Positions 1 through 9,322 of a stretch of 64,000 bases of DNA are shown here, piece by piece. Numbering within the stretch: the stretch's first letter is position 1; each line of letters starts with the position of its first letter. Both the position numbers and the translations under genes were made by a program. The notes under the pieces are model-generated. The model was not told the origin of the DNA and did no database searches. It saw nothing but the letters and a program-made list of their open reading frames with translations. Source of the stretch: Methanogenium cariaci JCM 10550 (GTDB lineage Archaea > Halobacteriota > Methanomicrobia > Methanomicrobiales > Methanomicrobiaceae); contig NZ_BBBG01000001.1 of assembly GCF_001315945.1 (NCBI RefSeq), positions 124,001 through 188,000 of the forward strand, in the 5' to 3' direction.

Positions 1-214
1 AAGCGCAGAATCGAATCCTTGATTATTTTATTCCATGCAGTGCCGAGATGGATATGGCCGGTGGTGTATGGGGGGGGTCCGTCCACAAAGAACCAGGGGG
101 GGGATCTCCTGCATGCTGCGCCTTGACCTGTGCGTAAATATCGTCTGTATCCCAGAAGGAGCGGACTGCGGCCTCCACCTCCTCTGCGTTAAAATTGCTC
201 GTGACCTCTCTCAT
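1..214 (-). CDS. ileS: Isoleucyl-tRNA synthetase, N-terminal part
   Basis: Charges tRNA-Ile in the cytoplasm. Only the first 70 or so residues are inside the window, and the gene runs off the left edge. The start (MREVTSNF) has an AGAGGA ribosome site a few bases upstream. The class I start of the catalytic domain can be read across two distorted C runs as [20 protein letters not shown], which contains the HIHLG nucleotide-binding motif. One of the C runs (near 96-103) shifts the frame, so the plain reading ends in nonsense after GDPPP; I take this as a sequence error. The gene is divergent from dtdA, with about 200 bases between. The alternative, ValRS, is less likely because the [12 protein letters not shown] context is typical of IleRS. 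Confidence 0.85.
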
Positions 215-413
215 ACAATGATTCCTCTGAATATATGTCCTGAGATTTAGTATCTGCAGAAAGATAGGTATTTGTGTGGGTCTACATGTGTACGAGACAT
301 ACAGGTGATGATAAGAGAATGGATGAGATGCCCCCCCTTCAGCATGCAGTCATCGGTGCTGCATCATGCGATAATGAAAAAGAACGTGTGGCAGCAGTCG
401 GCGGAGGATGTCG

Positions 414-1760
414 ATGAAGATTGCCCTGATCCATTCTGCACTGGACCCGGCGGGTATCAATATCGCCGCACATCTGGCCCCTCTCCTTGGGGGGGCAGAA
501 GGACATGACGGAGAGGAGTGCACCTGGGCAGGGCACCTTCTCCGGTTCATGACTGCACCGGGCCGCCTCATATATGAAGAACGCCTGGACGAACGGGCAG
601 AAGCAGACCTGATCATCTTTCTCTCCCGTCACACCTCCCAAAATCCGGTACCTGCCCTGACCGTTCATACCACCGGCAATTACGGTGATGCGGCACTGGG
701 AGGAGAACCCCGCACGCTCTCCCGTGCCGCCCCTGCATGGATGCATGCGGCATTGTGTGCCCTTGCCACCCGTGCCCCCGGAGGGCTTTCGCGTCTCCTA
801 TGAGGTGACCCATCACGGTCCGACCGGGCTTTCTACTCCGTCTTTTTTCATCGAAATAGGGAGTACTGAAGCGGAATGGACCAATCCTGCCTGTGGGGGC
901 GGCGGTTGCTGATGCCCTTGTGCATGTCCTCACCGAGGGGGCCGGGTGAGACGATTCCTCTCATCGGCTTTGGTGGCAACCATTATGCGGCACGCGAGAC
1001 CGATATTGCACTTGCGGGCAGGGCAGCGTGGGGTCATATTGCCCATACGCGGGAAGTGGCCGGCATGGATGCCGCAATGATCCGACAGATGGCAGCGCTG
1101 AGCAGCGCTGAGGTGGCCTATATCGACCGGAAGGCCTTTCAGGGGGGGATGTTGTCAAAAAAATATCCGTTCTTCTCCATGATTCTGGTATTTCCCGGGT
1201 TTCGGAGAGCGAACTGCGGATGATGGGGGGGCACTTCCTCTTTCCGTATATCTTCAGATGCGGAAGATGGCGCAGGCAGAAGCGCCCGGTGCTTCCCTTA
1301 GGGTGATGGGTCTTTCCGGGGGGGACGAGAATCCGGTTTTGGTCCATATTCCTGAAGTTCTCCTCCAGGAAGCTCTGAAACATGGTGATGCAGAATATAT
1401 GCATTCTGTTTCCGGAATGCCGGTAGTTATGGCGATCTCTTCCGGGGGGGCGCACCTTTGCCATTCGCCTTTACCTATGGCAGATATGGATCGCAAATCC
1501 TGCATCTTTTAATATCATCATGCATCAAAATCTTAACCAGCGATGGATCTGCCCACACCAGTGATGATACAATTATCATACGAAAGGTGAGTTTCGACCC
1601 GGAAAAAGCACGCACTCTGGGGGTTCCGAAAGGACCACTTTTCGGCAGGCTGGCAGCAGGACAGGTGATTGATATTGATGGCACAATAATTACGCCGGAG
1701 ATGGTCTCTGTACAGACTGAACGGGTGATCCACGTTCCGGGATTGGAGAACTACCTATGA
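414..1760 (+). CDS. dtdA: D-aminoacyl-tRNA deacylase (archaeal type), frames broken by run errors
   Basis: Hydrolyses D-amino acids from mischarged tRNA. The reading must be assembled from four or more frames. It starts [14 protein letters not shown], passes through [12 protein letters not shown] and the hallmark [13 protein letters not shown], then [18 protein letters not shown], and the C-terminal [21 protein letters not shown]. Each break lies at a G run (for example near 1141, 1227 and 1444) where the family sequence resumes in the next frame. The joined protein is about 440 residues, a two-domain length known in methanogens. ATG 414 is preferred over 408 because GCGGAGG then lies about six bases upstream. 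The gene overlaps ftsZ by an ATGA, which implies co-translation. Confidence 0.85.
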
Positions 1761-2864
1761 GATCAATCGTAGAAGAGGCAATTAAACGGACAAATGAGGA
1801 GTCCGGATATATCGTTGACGCGTCCAACGAACGGGATCTGGAGCTTGAGGAGATCATCAAAGGACTCCAGACACGGATCGCAGTCATCGGGTGTGGTGGT
1901 GGCGGTTCGAACACGATGTCACGCATGACCGAAGAGGGTATCTACGGTGCAAACCTCGTTGCACTGAACACCGATGCCCAGCACCTGATCCGTACAAAGT
2001 CGGATACCCGAATTCTTATTGGCCGGAAACGCACCCGTGGTCTTGGTGCCGGTTCTGTGCCACAGGTCGGAGAAGAGGCCGCCCTTGAGAATGTTGAGGA
2101 GATCAACCAGTCCATGACCGATTGTGATATGGTCTTTATCACTGCAGGGCTTGGCGGCGGCACCGGCACCGGATCTGCCCCGTCGTTGCGAAAACTGCAC
2201 GGGAGACCGGTGCGCTTACGATTGCAGTCGTGACGCTCCCCTTCACCGCAGAAGGCGCATCCGGATGGAAAACGCTGAAGCGGGCCTTGAACGCCTCCGT
2301 GACGTTGCAGACACTGTTATTGTCGTGCCGAATGACCGTCTCCTCGAAGTCGTCCCACGTCTGCCCCTGCACGCAGCCTTTAAGGTCTCTGACGAAGTCT
2401 TAATGCGTGCAGTAAAAGGCATCACCGAGCTGATTACCCAGCCCGGTCTGGTGAACCTTGACTTTGCTGATGTCCGAACCGTCATGGAACGTGGCGGTGT
2501 AGCGATGATCGGTATGGGCGAGAGTGACAGTGACGACAAGGCCACGGACTCGGTAAAGAAAGCCCTGCGTTCACCGCTGCTCGATGTTGATATCTCCGGC
2601 GCATCCGCTGCCCTCGTGAATGTGGTCGGCGGACCTGATATGACCATGTCTGAGGCGGAAGGAGTGATACAGGAGGTTTACGAGCGTATCGATCCGGAGG
2701 CACGGATCATATGGGGTGCCCAGGTTGACCCGGATATGCAGGGCAGGATGCGCACGATGCTTGTCGTGACAGGCGTGAACTCTCCCCCCCAGATATATGG
2801 GCGCAGCGAGATGTTTTCGTCAAAGAGAAACTCTACGGAGTTTGATATAGACTTCCTCAGGTGA
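1757..2864 (+). CDS. ftsZ: Cell-division GTPase FtsZ, with two single-base deletions
   Basis: Tubulin-like GTPase that forms the cytokinetic ring. It has an archaeal N-terminal extension (about 40 residues), then [10 protein letters not shown], the NTDAQHL loop, and the tubulin signature [10 protein letters not shown]. The frame is lost just after the signature: C5 is read as C4 near 2183, and [10 protein letters not shown], then [10 protein letters not shown], follow in the next frame. A second base is missing near 2259, after which [12 protein letters not shown] resumes. The rest runs normally through [11 protein letters not shown] (the synergy loop) to FDIDFLR. FtsZ beside secE-spt5 is the usual euryarchaeal order. 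The breaks are judged sequence errors because both flanks are well conserved. Confidence 0.93.
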
Positions 2865-2870
2865 TGATGA

Positions 2871-3053
2871 ATGGCTGATTTAAAAACAGTAAACGAAGAA
2901 ATATTCAAGAAATACTGGCGTGTCCTGAAACTTGCACGGACACCCACCCGTGAAGAATTTAATAAGATCGCAATCGTTGCCGCAATGGGTATCCTGATCA
3001 TTGGAATGTTCGGGTTTATTGTATACGAGATTATGGCGTTTGCCACCCTGTGA
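2871..3053 (+). CDS. secE: Protein translocase subunit SecE/Sec61-gamma
   Basis: A small single-span subunit that clamps the SecY channel in the membrane. The product has 60 residues, with an amphipathic N-terminal helix (EEIFKKYWRVLKLARTPTREEF) followed by one membrane span (about residues 38-57). Both length and layout match archaeal Sec61-gamma. The start ATG 2871 lies six bases after the ftsZ stop. The stop overlaps the start of spt5 by one base, so translation of the two is probably coupled. Confidence 0.92.
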   Translation: MADLKTVNEEIFKKYWRVLKLARTPTREEFNKIAIVAAMGILIIGMFGFIVYEIMAFATL

Positions 3054-3538
3054 TGATAATGAGTAGTGAGTTCGGAAACAAGATTTACGCGCTCAAGACG
3101 ACGGCCAACAAGGAGCGGAAAGTCGTGGATGACATCGTCAAGGTTCTTGAGGATCATGATGAGTTTGTCATCACCGCGATTATGGCCCCCCCGGACGAGG
3201 TGCGTGGATATGTCTTCATCGAGACCCCCCCGGATGAATATGCCCGGATGGAGCAGTTGGTCCGCCTTATTCCTAATGCGCGTGCAGTGGTGAAAGGTGA
3301 GACTGATTTCAGTGAGGTTGAACATTTCCTTGAGCCAAAACCGGCTGTGAGCGGTATCGACGAGGGCACCATTGTCGAGCTGATTGCAGGTCCTTTCAAA
3401 GGTGAAAAAGCCGTTGTCAAGCGCGTTGACGCAGGAAAAGAAGAGGTTACCCTTGAACTCTATGAATCAATGGTGCCTATTCCCATTACCGTACGCGGGG
3501 ACAATGTCCGCGTTATTGAGAAGGCACCCGAAGATTAA
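3053..3538 (+). CDS. spt5: Transcription elongation factor Spt5 (NusG-like)
   Basis: Binds the RNA polymerase clamp with Spt4 and raises processivity. About 160 residues: an N-terminal NGN domain (IYALKTTANKERKV, VRGYVFIET, NARAVVKGE) and a C-terminal KOW domain beginning DEGTIVELIAGPFKGEKAVV. The two doubled prolines in MAPPDEV and ETPPDEY sit exactly at seven-C runs and are probably artefacts of a four-C run lengthened by three. The start may be ATG 3053 or ATG 3059; GTG 3050 is also open. It precedes the ribosomal operon, as is common in Euryarchaeota. Confidence 0.92.
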   Translation: MIMSSEFGNKIYALKTTANKERKVVDDIVKVLEDHDEFVITAIMAPPDEVRGYVFIETPPDEYARMEQLVRLIPNARAVVKGETDFSEVEHFLEPKPAVSGIDEGTIVELIAGPFKGEKAVVKRVDAGKEEVTLELYESMVPIPITVRGDNVRVIEKAPED

Positions 3539-3656
3539 TCTATTCTCATATTTTTTCCTGCATGCCCGTAGTTTTAAGTGGTAGTATGCAGACATGTACT
3601 GACCCACGCCAGGTGTTGCCTGTCTACAGGCGGCACTGCGGTTTGGTGATATTACA
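3539..3656 (+). promoter_or_regulatory. Leader and probable promoter of the L11-L1-L10-P1 operon
   Basis: A 118-base gap ahead of rplK. A T-rich stretch follows the spt5 stop (TCATATTTTTTCC), which may end the upstream transcript. A possible box A (GTTTTAAGTGG, about 3571-3581) would place a start near 3600 and leave a leader of about 55 bases. Archaeal L1 is known to repress its own operon by binding an mRNA site; I did not identify that site here. Confidence 0.4.
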
Positions 3657-4135
3657 ATGGGAGAAGTAGTCGAGGTATTGGTACCCGGCGGAAAGGCAAC
3701 GGCCGGCCCTCCATTAGGGCCTGCCTGGGACCTCTCGGAATTAATGTGAAGGCGGTTGTTGATGAGATCAACGCCAAGACGTCTGAGTTTAACGGTATGC
3801 AGGTTCCTGTAACCGTTGAAGTCGATGACAAGAAGAACTTCACAGTTTCCGTAGGTGTCCCTCCCACCACTGCCCTCATCATGAAAGAGGTTGGTCTGGG
3901 GAAGGGTTCAGGAGAACCCAATCTCCAGAAGGTAGGAGATCTTCCGCTCGAGGCTGCTGTTCGCATTGCCCGTATGAAGGCAGACGACATGATCTCATAC
4001 GATCTGAAAAACCGCGTAAAAGAGGTTATCGGAACGTGTGTAAGTGTCGGTGTCACGGTTGAAGGGATAAATCCAAAAGATATATTCCCCCCCAAGATCA
4101 ATGCAGGCGAATACGACAGCATTCTCAGTGAATAG
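3657..4135 (+). CDS. rplK: Large ribosomal subunit protein L11
   Basis: Binds the GTPase-associated centre of 23S rRNA. It starts MGEVVEVLVPGGKATAGPPLGP. One C is missing near 3724, so the expected ALGPLGINVKAVV continues in the neighbouring frame. The remainder (VTVEVDDKKNF, GLGKGSGEPN, GTCVSVGVTVEG) is intact. The joined protein is about 159 residues, as in archaea. First gene of the L11-L1-L10-P1 operon; the start was chosen by the N-terminal match. Confidence 0.95.
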
Positions 4136-4192
4136 ACTATGAAAACCTATAGAAGATCCGGATTCCGGGTCGTTGAACTATGGAGAAAATGA

Positions 4193-4843
4193 ATGGTTGA
4201 TAGGGTCCAGATTCTGGATGCCGTGAAAGCGGCAATGGAGGCAGCGCCTGAACGTAAGTTCCAGGAGAGCATTGAAATTTCAGTGAATCTCCGGAATATC
4301 GACATGTCGCAGCCAAAAAACCGTATTGATGAGACGATGATTCTTCCACAGGCACAGGTCAGCCACAAAAGATCTGTGTGCTTGGGAAAGGAGATATCAC
4401 CACTCAGGCGAAAGCTGCAGGTGTAGACCTCATCATCGGACCTGAAGAGATCGAGCGTCTGGGAGGAGAACCCCCCCGTGAGGCCCGCGTATTTGCGGAT
4501 CAATACCGGTTCTTCCTTGCAGAAACCGCTGTCATGCCGCTTGTCGGTCGCTGGCTCGGTACGCGCCTCGGTCCACGCGGTAAGATGCCCACCCCCCCCT
4601 GTTCCGCCAACGATGGATGTCGGCCCTATGGTCGAACGTCTGCGCAAATCTGTTAAGTTCCGTTCAAAGGACAAGACCACCTTCCACGTGAAGGTCGGTA
4701 GTGCCGGTATGGACACAGATGCGCTTGCAGATAACATCGAAGCGGTACTGCACAGGGTTGAGGGATCACTGGAGAGCGGTGCAATGAACATCCGGTCAGT
4801 GTATGTAAAGACATCCATGGGTCCGGCAGTGAGGATTATATAA
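4193..4843 (+). CDS. rplA: Large ribosomal subunit protein L1
   Basis: Forms the L1 stalk and is a known archaeal autoregulator of this operon. Reads VDRVQILDAVKAAMEAAPERKF at the N terminus. A base is missing near 4350 (the family sequence GQPQKICVLGKGD resumes in the next frame), and a C run at 4592 is lengthened by four, after which PPTMDVGPMV continues. The core motifs GTRLGPRGKMPTP and FHVKVG are present. The corrected length is about 213 residues, normal for archaea. The stop shares its last base with the start of L10 (TAATG). Confidence 0.94.
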
Positions 4844-5695
4844 TGGCATTATATACGACACATCTGCCACAGTGGAAACAGGATGAAGTCGAGCAGATTG
4901 TCTCGCTTGCAGGGGGGGAATACGCACTTACAGGTCTTGTAGACTTGCATGGTATTCCTGCAAAACAGATGCAGGAGATGCGCCGGGACCTTCAGGGTAA
5001 GGCCGTCCTGCGTATGACCCGAAACACGCTCGTCGAGCACGCCTTTACGGCAATGGGTGAGCCAATCGATGGCATCACCACATACATTGACGGACACAGT
5101 GCACTTATCTACACGAACGACAACCCGTTCCAGCTCTACCGGAAGCTCCAGCAGACAATGACCAAGATGGTTGCACGTCCCGGTGACGTTGCGCCTGAGG
5201 ACATTGTCGTCGAGAAGGGACCCACCAGCTTTAAGCCGGGCCCCCATCGTCGGAGTATTCCAGCAGGCAGGTCTTCCTGCCGCAATTGAAGGTGGAAAGG
5301 TTGTCATCCGCGAGAGGAAGGTCTTTATCAAAGCAGGCGAAGAGATCACGGCAAAGCAGGCTGAAGTCCTGTCCAAGCTTGATATCCGCCCAATTGATGT
5401 TGGTCTGAGTCTTCAGGTGGCCTTCTACGATGGCACATTCTTTGAGCCGTCCACGCTGGCAATCGATGAGACTGAATATTACAACAATGTGGTTCTCGCA
5501 GCCCAGCAGGCATTCAATCTTGGTGTCTTTGCAGCTTATCCGACTGCGCAGACGATTGAGCCAATCATTGCAAAGGCTGCAGGCGAAGCCCGCAACCTTG
5601 GTGTTGAGGCCGCAATATACACGAGTGACATTGTTGAACTGATTATCGGACGTGCATCACTTCAGGCAAAAGCTCTGAAAGGGATGACTGAATAA
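4843..5695 (+). CDS. rplP0: Large ribosomal subunit stalk protein L10 (P0)
   Basis: The stalk base that carries L12/P1 dimers and recruits elongation factors. It starts MALYTTHLPQWKQDEV. A C run at about 5241 is one base too long, and PIVGVFQQAGLPAAIEGG continues in the other frame. Further motifs are MRRDLQGKAVLRMTRNTL and a long helical C-terminal part. The length is about 283 residues, shorter than many archaeal P0 proteins. It lacks the acidic C-terminal tail that eukaryotic and many archaeal P0 proteins share with P1, ending instead at ALKGMTE. The tail may be truly absent in this lineage. Confidence 0.93.
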
Positions 5696-5718
5696 TAACA
5701 TATTTGAGGTAAATAGAA

Positions 5719-6021
5719 ATGGAATACATCTACGCAGCACTTGTTCTGCACAACGCAGGAAAAGAAGTAACTGAGGAAGCTGTTACCGCAGTTCTGGCAG
5801 CAGCAGGCATTGAAGTTGAGGACTCCCGTGTAAAGGCACTCATCGCAGCACTCGATGGTGTCGACATTGAGGAAGCTGTCGCAAAGGCAGCAGCAGCACC
5901 TGTGGCAGCCGCAGCAGCACCTGCAGCAGCTGCAGCAGCACCTGTTGAAGAAGAAGTTGAGGAAGAGGAAGAAGAGGACGAAGAGGGCGGCATGGCCGGT
6001 CTCGGCGCTCTCTTCGGCTAA
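5719..6021 (+). CDS. rpl12: Large ribosomal subunit protein P1 (archaeal L12)
   Basis: Mobile stalk protein that binds elongation factors. 100 residues in three parts: an N-terminal dimerisation domain ([17 protein letters not shown]), an alanine-rich hinge (about 60-80), and an acidic run of Glu/Asp leading to the conserved C-terminal [11 protein letters not shown] that binds factors. It is uninterrupted, with GAGGTAAATAGAA before the ATG. Last gene of the operon, followed by a T-rich terminator. Confidence 0.96.
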   Translation: MEYIYAALVLHNAGKEVTEEAVTAVLAAAGIEVEDSRVKALIAALDGVDIEEAVAKAAAAPVAAAAAPAAAAAAPVEEEVEEEEEEDEEGGMAGLGALFG

Positions 6022-6066
6022 TCCCTTTTTTCTTTTTCATTCAGCAATCGTTTACTGTTCTTTTTC
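6022..6066 (+). terminator. T-rich terminator after the ribosomal operon
   Basis: The stop codon of the P1 gene is followed at once by TCCCTTTTTTCTTTTTCATTC and, some 15 bases later, by a second T-rich stretch. Archaeal RNA polymerase terminates at such oligo-T tracts without a required hairpin. Confidence 0.55.
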
Positions 6067-6132
6067 TTTCCTGCTCTCCGATGCTCCGGATAAATCGTGG
6101 TTCATTTATGTTCTCGGGTCTGATGGGTAATT

Positions 6133-6976
6133 ATGTCACGTATCGGCCGTGGGTTTCAGTTATTTAAAGAAACCTTTGGTATACTCAAAAAAGACCGGGA
6201 GATGATTCTCTTTCCGATTCTCTCTGGCGTCGTCACTCTGCTGGTGGTGGCAACGTTTCTGTTGCCGCTCTTTTTCTCAGGCTTTCTCACTGATGTGGGT
6301 ACATCCGGGAGTTCACCCCTTGGGCTTGTTCTCCTGTTTGTCTTCTATGTCGTGAGTTACTTCATCGTTATTTACTTCAATACCGCACTTGTCAGCTGTG
6401 CCCTGATACGACTGGATGGCCGCGATCCGACATTCATGGACGGTATTCATGCGGCCTCTGCACGCATCGGAAAGATTCTCTCGTGGACGCTGATTGCGGC
6501 AACGGTGGGTCTCATCCTGCGGCTCATCCGTGGCGACGGGGGGGACAACCTCCTCGCATCGCTTGCATCCGCTCTCCTCGGGGCGGCCTGGTCACTTGCC
6601 ACATTCTTTGTGATACCGGTGATTGTAGTGGATGATCTGGGTGGGTTTGCTGCGATTCAGCGGTCGTGGAAACTCTTTAAATCAACATGGGGGTGAGACG
6701 GTGGTCGGGTCGTTCTCGCTGGGACTGATCTTTATTCCCGCAATCCTGTTGCTGCTTGCGGGTGTGCTCGCGATGGTCATCGGTTCGTTTGAAGTGAGTC
6801 TTGTGATCTTCGCAGTCGCCTTCCTGCTCTGGGTGGTTTCCGCGGTTCTCTATGGAGCACTGCAGGGCATCTTTGTCGCCATCATGTACCGGTATGCAAC
6901 GACCGGTGTGGTGCCGGACGCGATTGACCGGTCTCTTGTCGAGGGCGCCTTCGTGCCGAAGGGGTTCCGTCAGTGA
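6133..6976 (+). CDS. Polytopic membrane protein of unknown function (DUF6159-like)
   Basis: An integral membrane protein of about 280 residues. It begins with an amphipathic helix (SRIGRGFQLFKETFGILKKD), followed by roughly six hydrophobic spans and a central VVDDLGGFAAIQRSWKLFKSTWG motif that I associate with the DUF6159 family. The frame breaks at the G run near 6692, and the second half (SFSLGLIFIPAILL) continues in another frame to FVPKGFRQ. No function is known to me. The last bases overlap the following cupin gene, so the two are probably co-translated. Confidence 0.7.
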
Positions 6977-7353
6977 TCATCAGGAGTCTGACGGATTGTC
7001 CGGTTTTTGATGCCCGGGACGGCACCCATCTCTGTGAACTGCTGCACCCCTCCCACTTCTCCGGTGCGGTGGGTGCCCGCTTCAGTCTCGCCCATGCATA
7101 TCTGGAACCGGGGGGGGAGATGTCATATCCCCCCCACCGCCTTGCAGAATCTCATGAGGTGTACTACATCCTTGCCGGTAGCGGCATGATGCATATCGGT
7201 GATGAGGCAGGGGGGGAGGTACATGCCGGGCAGGTGGTCTCTATACCTGCCGGTGCGGTGCAGCACATCGCAAATACCGGTGACGAACGCCTCGTGTTTC
7301 TTGCCATCGTTGATCCGATGTGGACCGAATCGGATGACGAACGGGTGGTCTGA
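6973..7353 (+). CDS. Small cupin-fold protein
   Basis: A single-domain cupin of about 126 residues. The two cupin motifs can be seen: a first one with HRLAESHEVYYILAGSG (conserved glutamate and histidine) and a second with GQVVSIPAGAVQHIANTGDE. Such proteins often act as sugar isomerases or small sensory domains, but nothing here gives the substrate. It starts at GTG 6973, overlapping the previous stop by four bases (GTGA). Extra prolines or glycines at the G/C runs (for example GGEMSYPPH) are probably artefacts. Confidence 0.8.
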   Translation: MIIRSLTDCPVFDARDGTHLCELLHPSHFSGAVGARFSLAHAYLEPGGEMSYPPHRLAESHEVYYILAGSGMMHIGDEAGGEVHAGQVVSIPAGAVQHIANTGDERLVFLAIVDPMWTESDDERVV

Positions 7354-7379
7354 ATCCGCCTCGCCGGGCCGCCATCACC

Positions 7380-8636
7380 ATGCTTATCTCCTGTATGACA
7401 CAACGGCATACTATGAGACGGGGTGCAGGTAGTGCCGGACGGGGTGTTCATCCTGCTCTTCTCCTTGTCATCTTTATCTCTCTTTTTTCTGCGGCCATCC
7501 TTCCGGGTATCTGCAGTGCGGTTCCGGTAACGGGCAATACATCCGCTGAAAATCTGACGGCCACATTCTTTTACAGTGAGCACTGCATTGCCTGCACAAA
7601 GGCACTGCCGGTTGCAGACCGGCTTGCAACGGAGTATCCGTCGGTCAGCTTTGTGAACTACAATGTCTGGAACAGCACGGAGAATGAGTCACTCTTTTTC
7701 TCGTTTGGTGAGGCCTACGGCATCCCGTATCCGCGTTACCCGACGGTGTTTCTGAGCGACGGCTCGTTCTTTGAGGGGGGGTATGGTGCGATATCAACAG
7801 ATCTGCCCCCCCTCCACCTTGCGTCCCCCCCGACCGGGGGGGTGCCTGCCGTGACAGAAGATCCTGTGGTTGCAGATGTCACTGTCAATGCCACCGATCC
7901 ACCATTGGATCCGGTTGTCTCTTCGCCTGCAAATGTCACCGTGGTGCCCGCCACGATTTCTCTTCCTCCGGTGGGACTGGTTATTGCAGCGGGTCTCATC
8001 GATGGTATCAACCTGTGCGGTGGCCGTCCTCATATTTCTCCTGCTCACCCTTGCAGGTGCAGGGGGGAGGGCGCAGATGCTCCGCTTCGGGGCTGCCTAT
8101 GTGGCGGGCATCTATCTGATCTACTTCCTCGCCGGGTTTGGCCTGCTCGCCGCGGTCCGGGTGAGCGGGTTCTCTGGGTATTTCTCCTGCGTCGCAGGGG
8201 TCATTGCTCTTCTCCTCGGGATGGTGATGGTGGCGGATTCGTTCCGGCAGGATGGGGGAAAGTCATTCTCCGCATCTCCAGCTCCCGCCTCGCTGTTGTT
8301 CGGAGGATTGCACTACGCGGGGGGGGTGTCGTCTCCGCGTTCCTTGTGGGCATTGTCGTCTCCCTTATCGAACTGCCCTGCACCGGGGGGGGTGTCTATC
8401 TCGCCATCCTTGCCATGCTCTCCGGATCTGAGGTATGGGCCGCAACCGGGCTTCTGGTCCTTTATAATCTGATGTTTGTGGTGCCGCTTCTGGTGATCAT
8501 CACTGCCGCTGTCGCAGGTTTTCCCCCGGAACGGATGTCGGTGATGAGGCTGGAATACCGGCAGGTACTTCGGCGGGCAGGCGGGTGTACACTCATTCTT
8601 CTTGGTGCGGCCGTTCTCGTCTGGTTCTCGGTCTGA
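7380..8636 (+). CDS. Thioredoxin-fold domain fused to a CcdA/DsbD-like membrane domain
   Basis: Probably carries electrons across the membrane to keep exported thiols reduced. Part 1: a signal segment (LLVIFISLFSAAILPG), then an exported thioredoxin-like domain with a CIAC active-site pair in FFYSEHCIACTKALP. Part 2: a Pro/Thr/Val-rich linker. Part 3: about six membrane spans related to CcdA, with GLIDGINPCAVAVLIF and, after further breaks, SLIELPCTGGVYLA; these two cysteines are the redox pair of the family. The frame changes at least three times at G runs (near 8020, 8260 and 8330). The start is uncertain: 7380, 7395 and 7413 are all open. Confidence 0.78.
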   Translation: MLISCMTQRHTMRRGAGSAGRGVHPALLLVIFISLFSAAILPGICSAVPVTGNTSAENLTATFFYSEHCIACTKALPVADRLATEYPSVSFVNYNVWNSTENESLFFSFGEAYGIPYPRYPTVFLSDGSFFEGGYGAISTDLPPLHLASPPTGGVPAVTEDPVVADVTVNATDPPLDPVVSSPANVTVVPATISLPPVGLVIAAGLIDGINLCGGRPHISPAHPCRCRGEGADAPLRGCLCGGHLSDLLPRRVWPARRGPGERVLWVFLLRRRGHCSSPRDGDGGGFVPAGWGKVILRISSSRLAVVRRIALRGGGVVSAFLVGIVVSLIELPCTGGGVYLAILAMLSGSEVWAATGLLVLYNLMFVVPLLVIITAAVAGFPPERMSVMRLEYRQVLRRAGGCTLILLGAAVLVWFSV

Positions 8637-8894
8637 TCGGCCGGGTGGCATATACACTAATATGGGACCTCTTCCCTACAGATATTCCTGATGACATGAT
8701 GGGGGGGCGTGATGACTTTTTTGGATAATATCTGCTGGGGGGGTGAGTTATGCGAACTTTTATATCTGTGATCTGCATATTTTGTGAATGGATTTGATAT
8801 GCAATAGGGCATGTCAATTCGTCCGTGTTCTGGCTGGCACAACGAATTACAGGGGGGGTGCGGGGGGGCTGCCACTACGTAAGGGGGGGAATAT

Positions 8895-9301
8895 ATGAGC
8901 ATAACAGATACGCCCGAAAAGATCCTCGTAATGGATGACGAGGAAAATATCCGAACAATTACCTGTATTCTGCTTGAGAAGATGGGGGGGTACAATCCAA
9001 TGGCGACTCCGGACGGCGAGACTGCTGTCGAGGAATACCGCAGGTCATTCCTCGCGGGGGGGAACCGTTTGATGCAGTAATTATGGATATCACCATCCCT
9101 GACGGTATGGGTGCAACGGAGGCAATTAAAAAACTGAAGGCAATTGACCCGGATGTGTGTGCGATTGTCACCAGTGGGTTTGTGTCAGAGATGAATTCCG
9201 ATGATTTCCTCCGGCAGGGATTTTCCGGAGTGCTGAGAAAACCCTACCGTTCGGCGAACCTTCGTGAGATTCTCGAGTCGGTAGCTGTATCCAAAAATTA
9301 A
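8895..9301 (+). CDS. Stand-alone response regulator receiver (CheY-like)
   Basis: A phosphoacceptor domain without an output domain, about 130 residues. It begins ITDTPEKILVMDDEENIRTI, where the acidic pair DDE is the Mg2+ site. The phosphorylated Asp lies in VIMDITIPDGMG, the switch Ser/Thr in AIVTSGF, and the conserved Lys in LRKPYRS. A G run near 9058 breaks the frame. No histidine kinase lies nearby, so it must be served in trans. A TATA-like CTTTTATATC about 130 bases upstream (8757-8766) may belong to its promoter, implying a long leader. Confidence 0.87.
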
Positions 9302-9322
9302 TTCTGTAAATTTGTATTCTGC

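Noticed and set aside
408-1760. Several separate small genes
   Set aside because: The pieces together give one continuous D-aminoacyl-tRNA deacylase when frame changes at G runs are bridged, up to an ATGA overlap with ftsZ.
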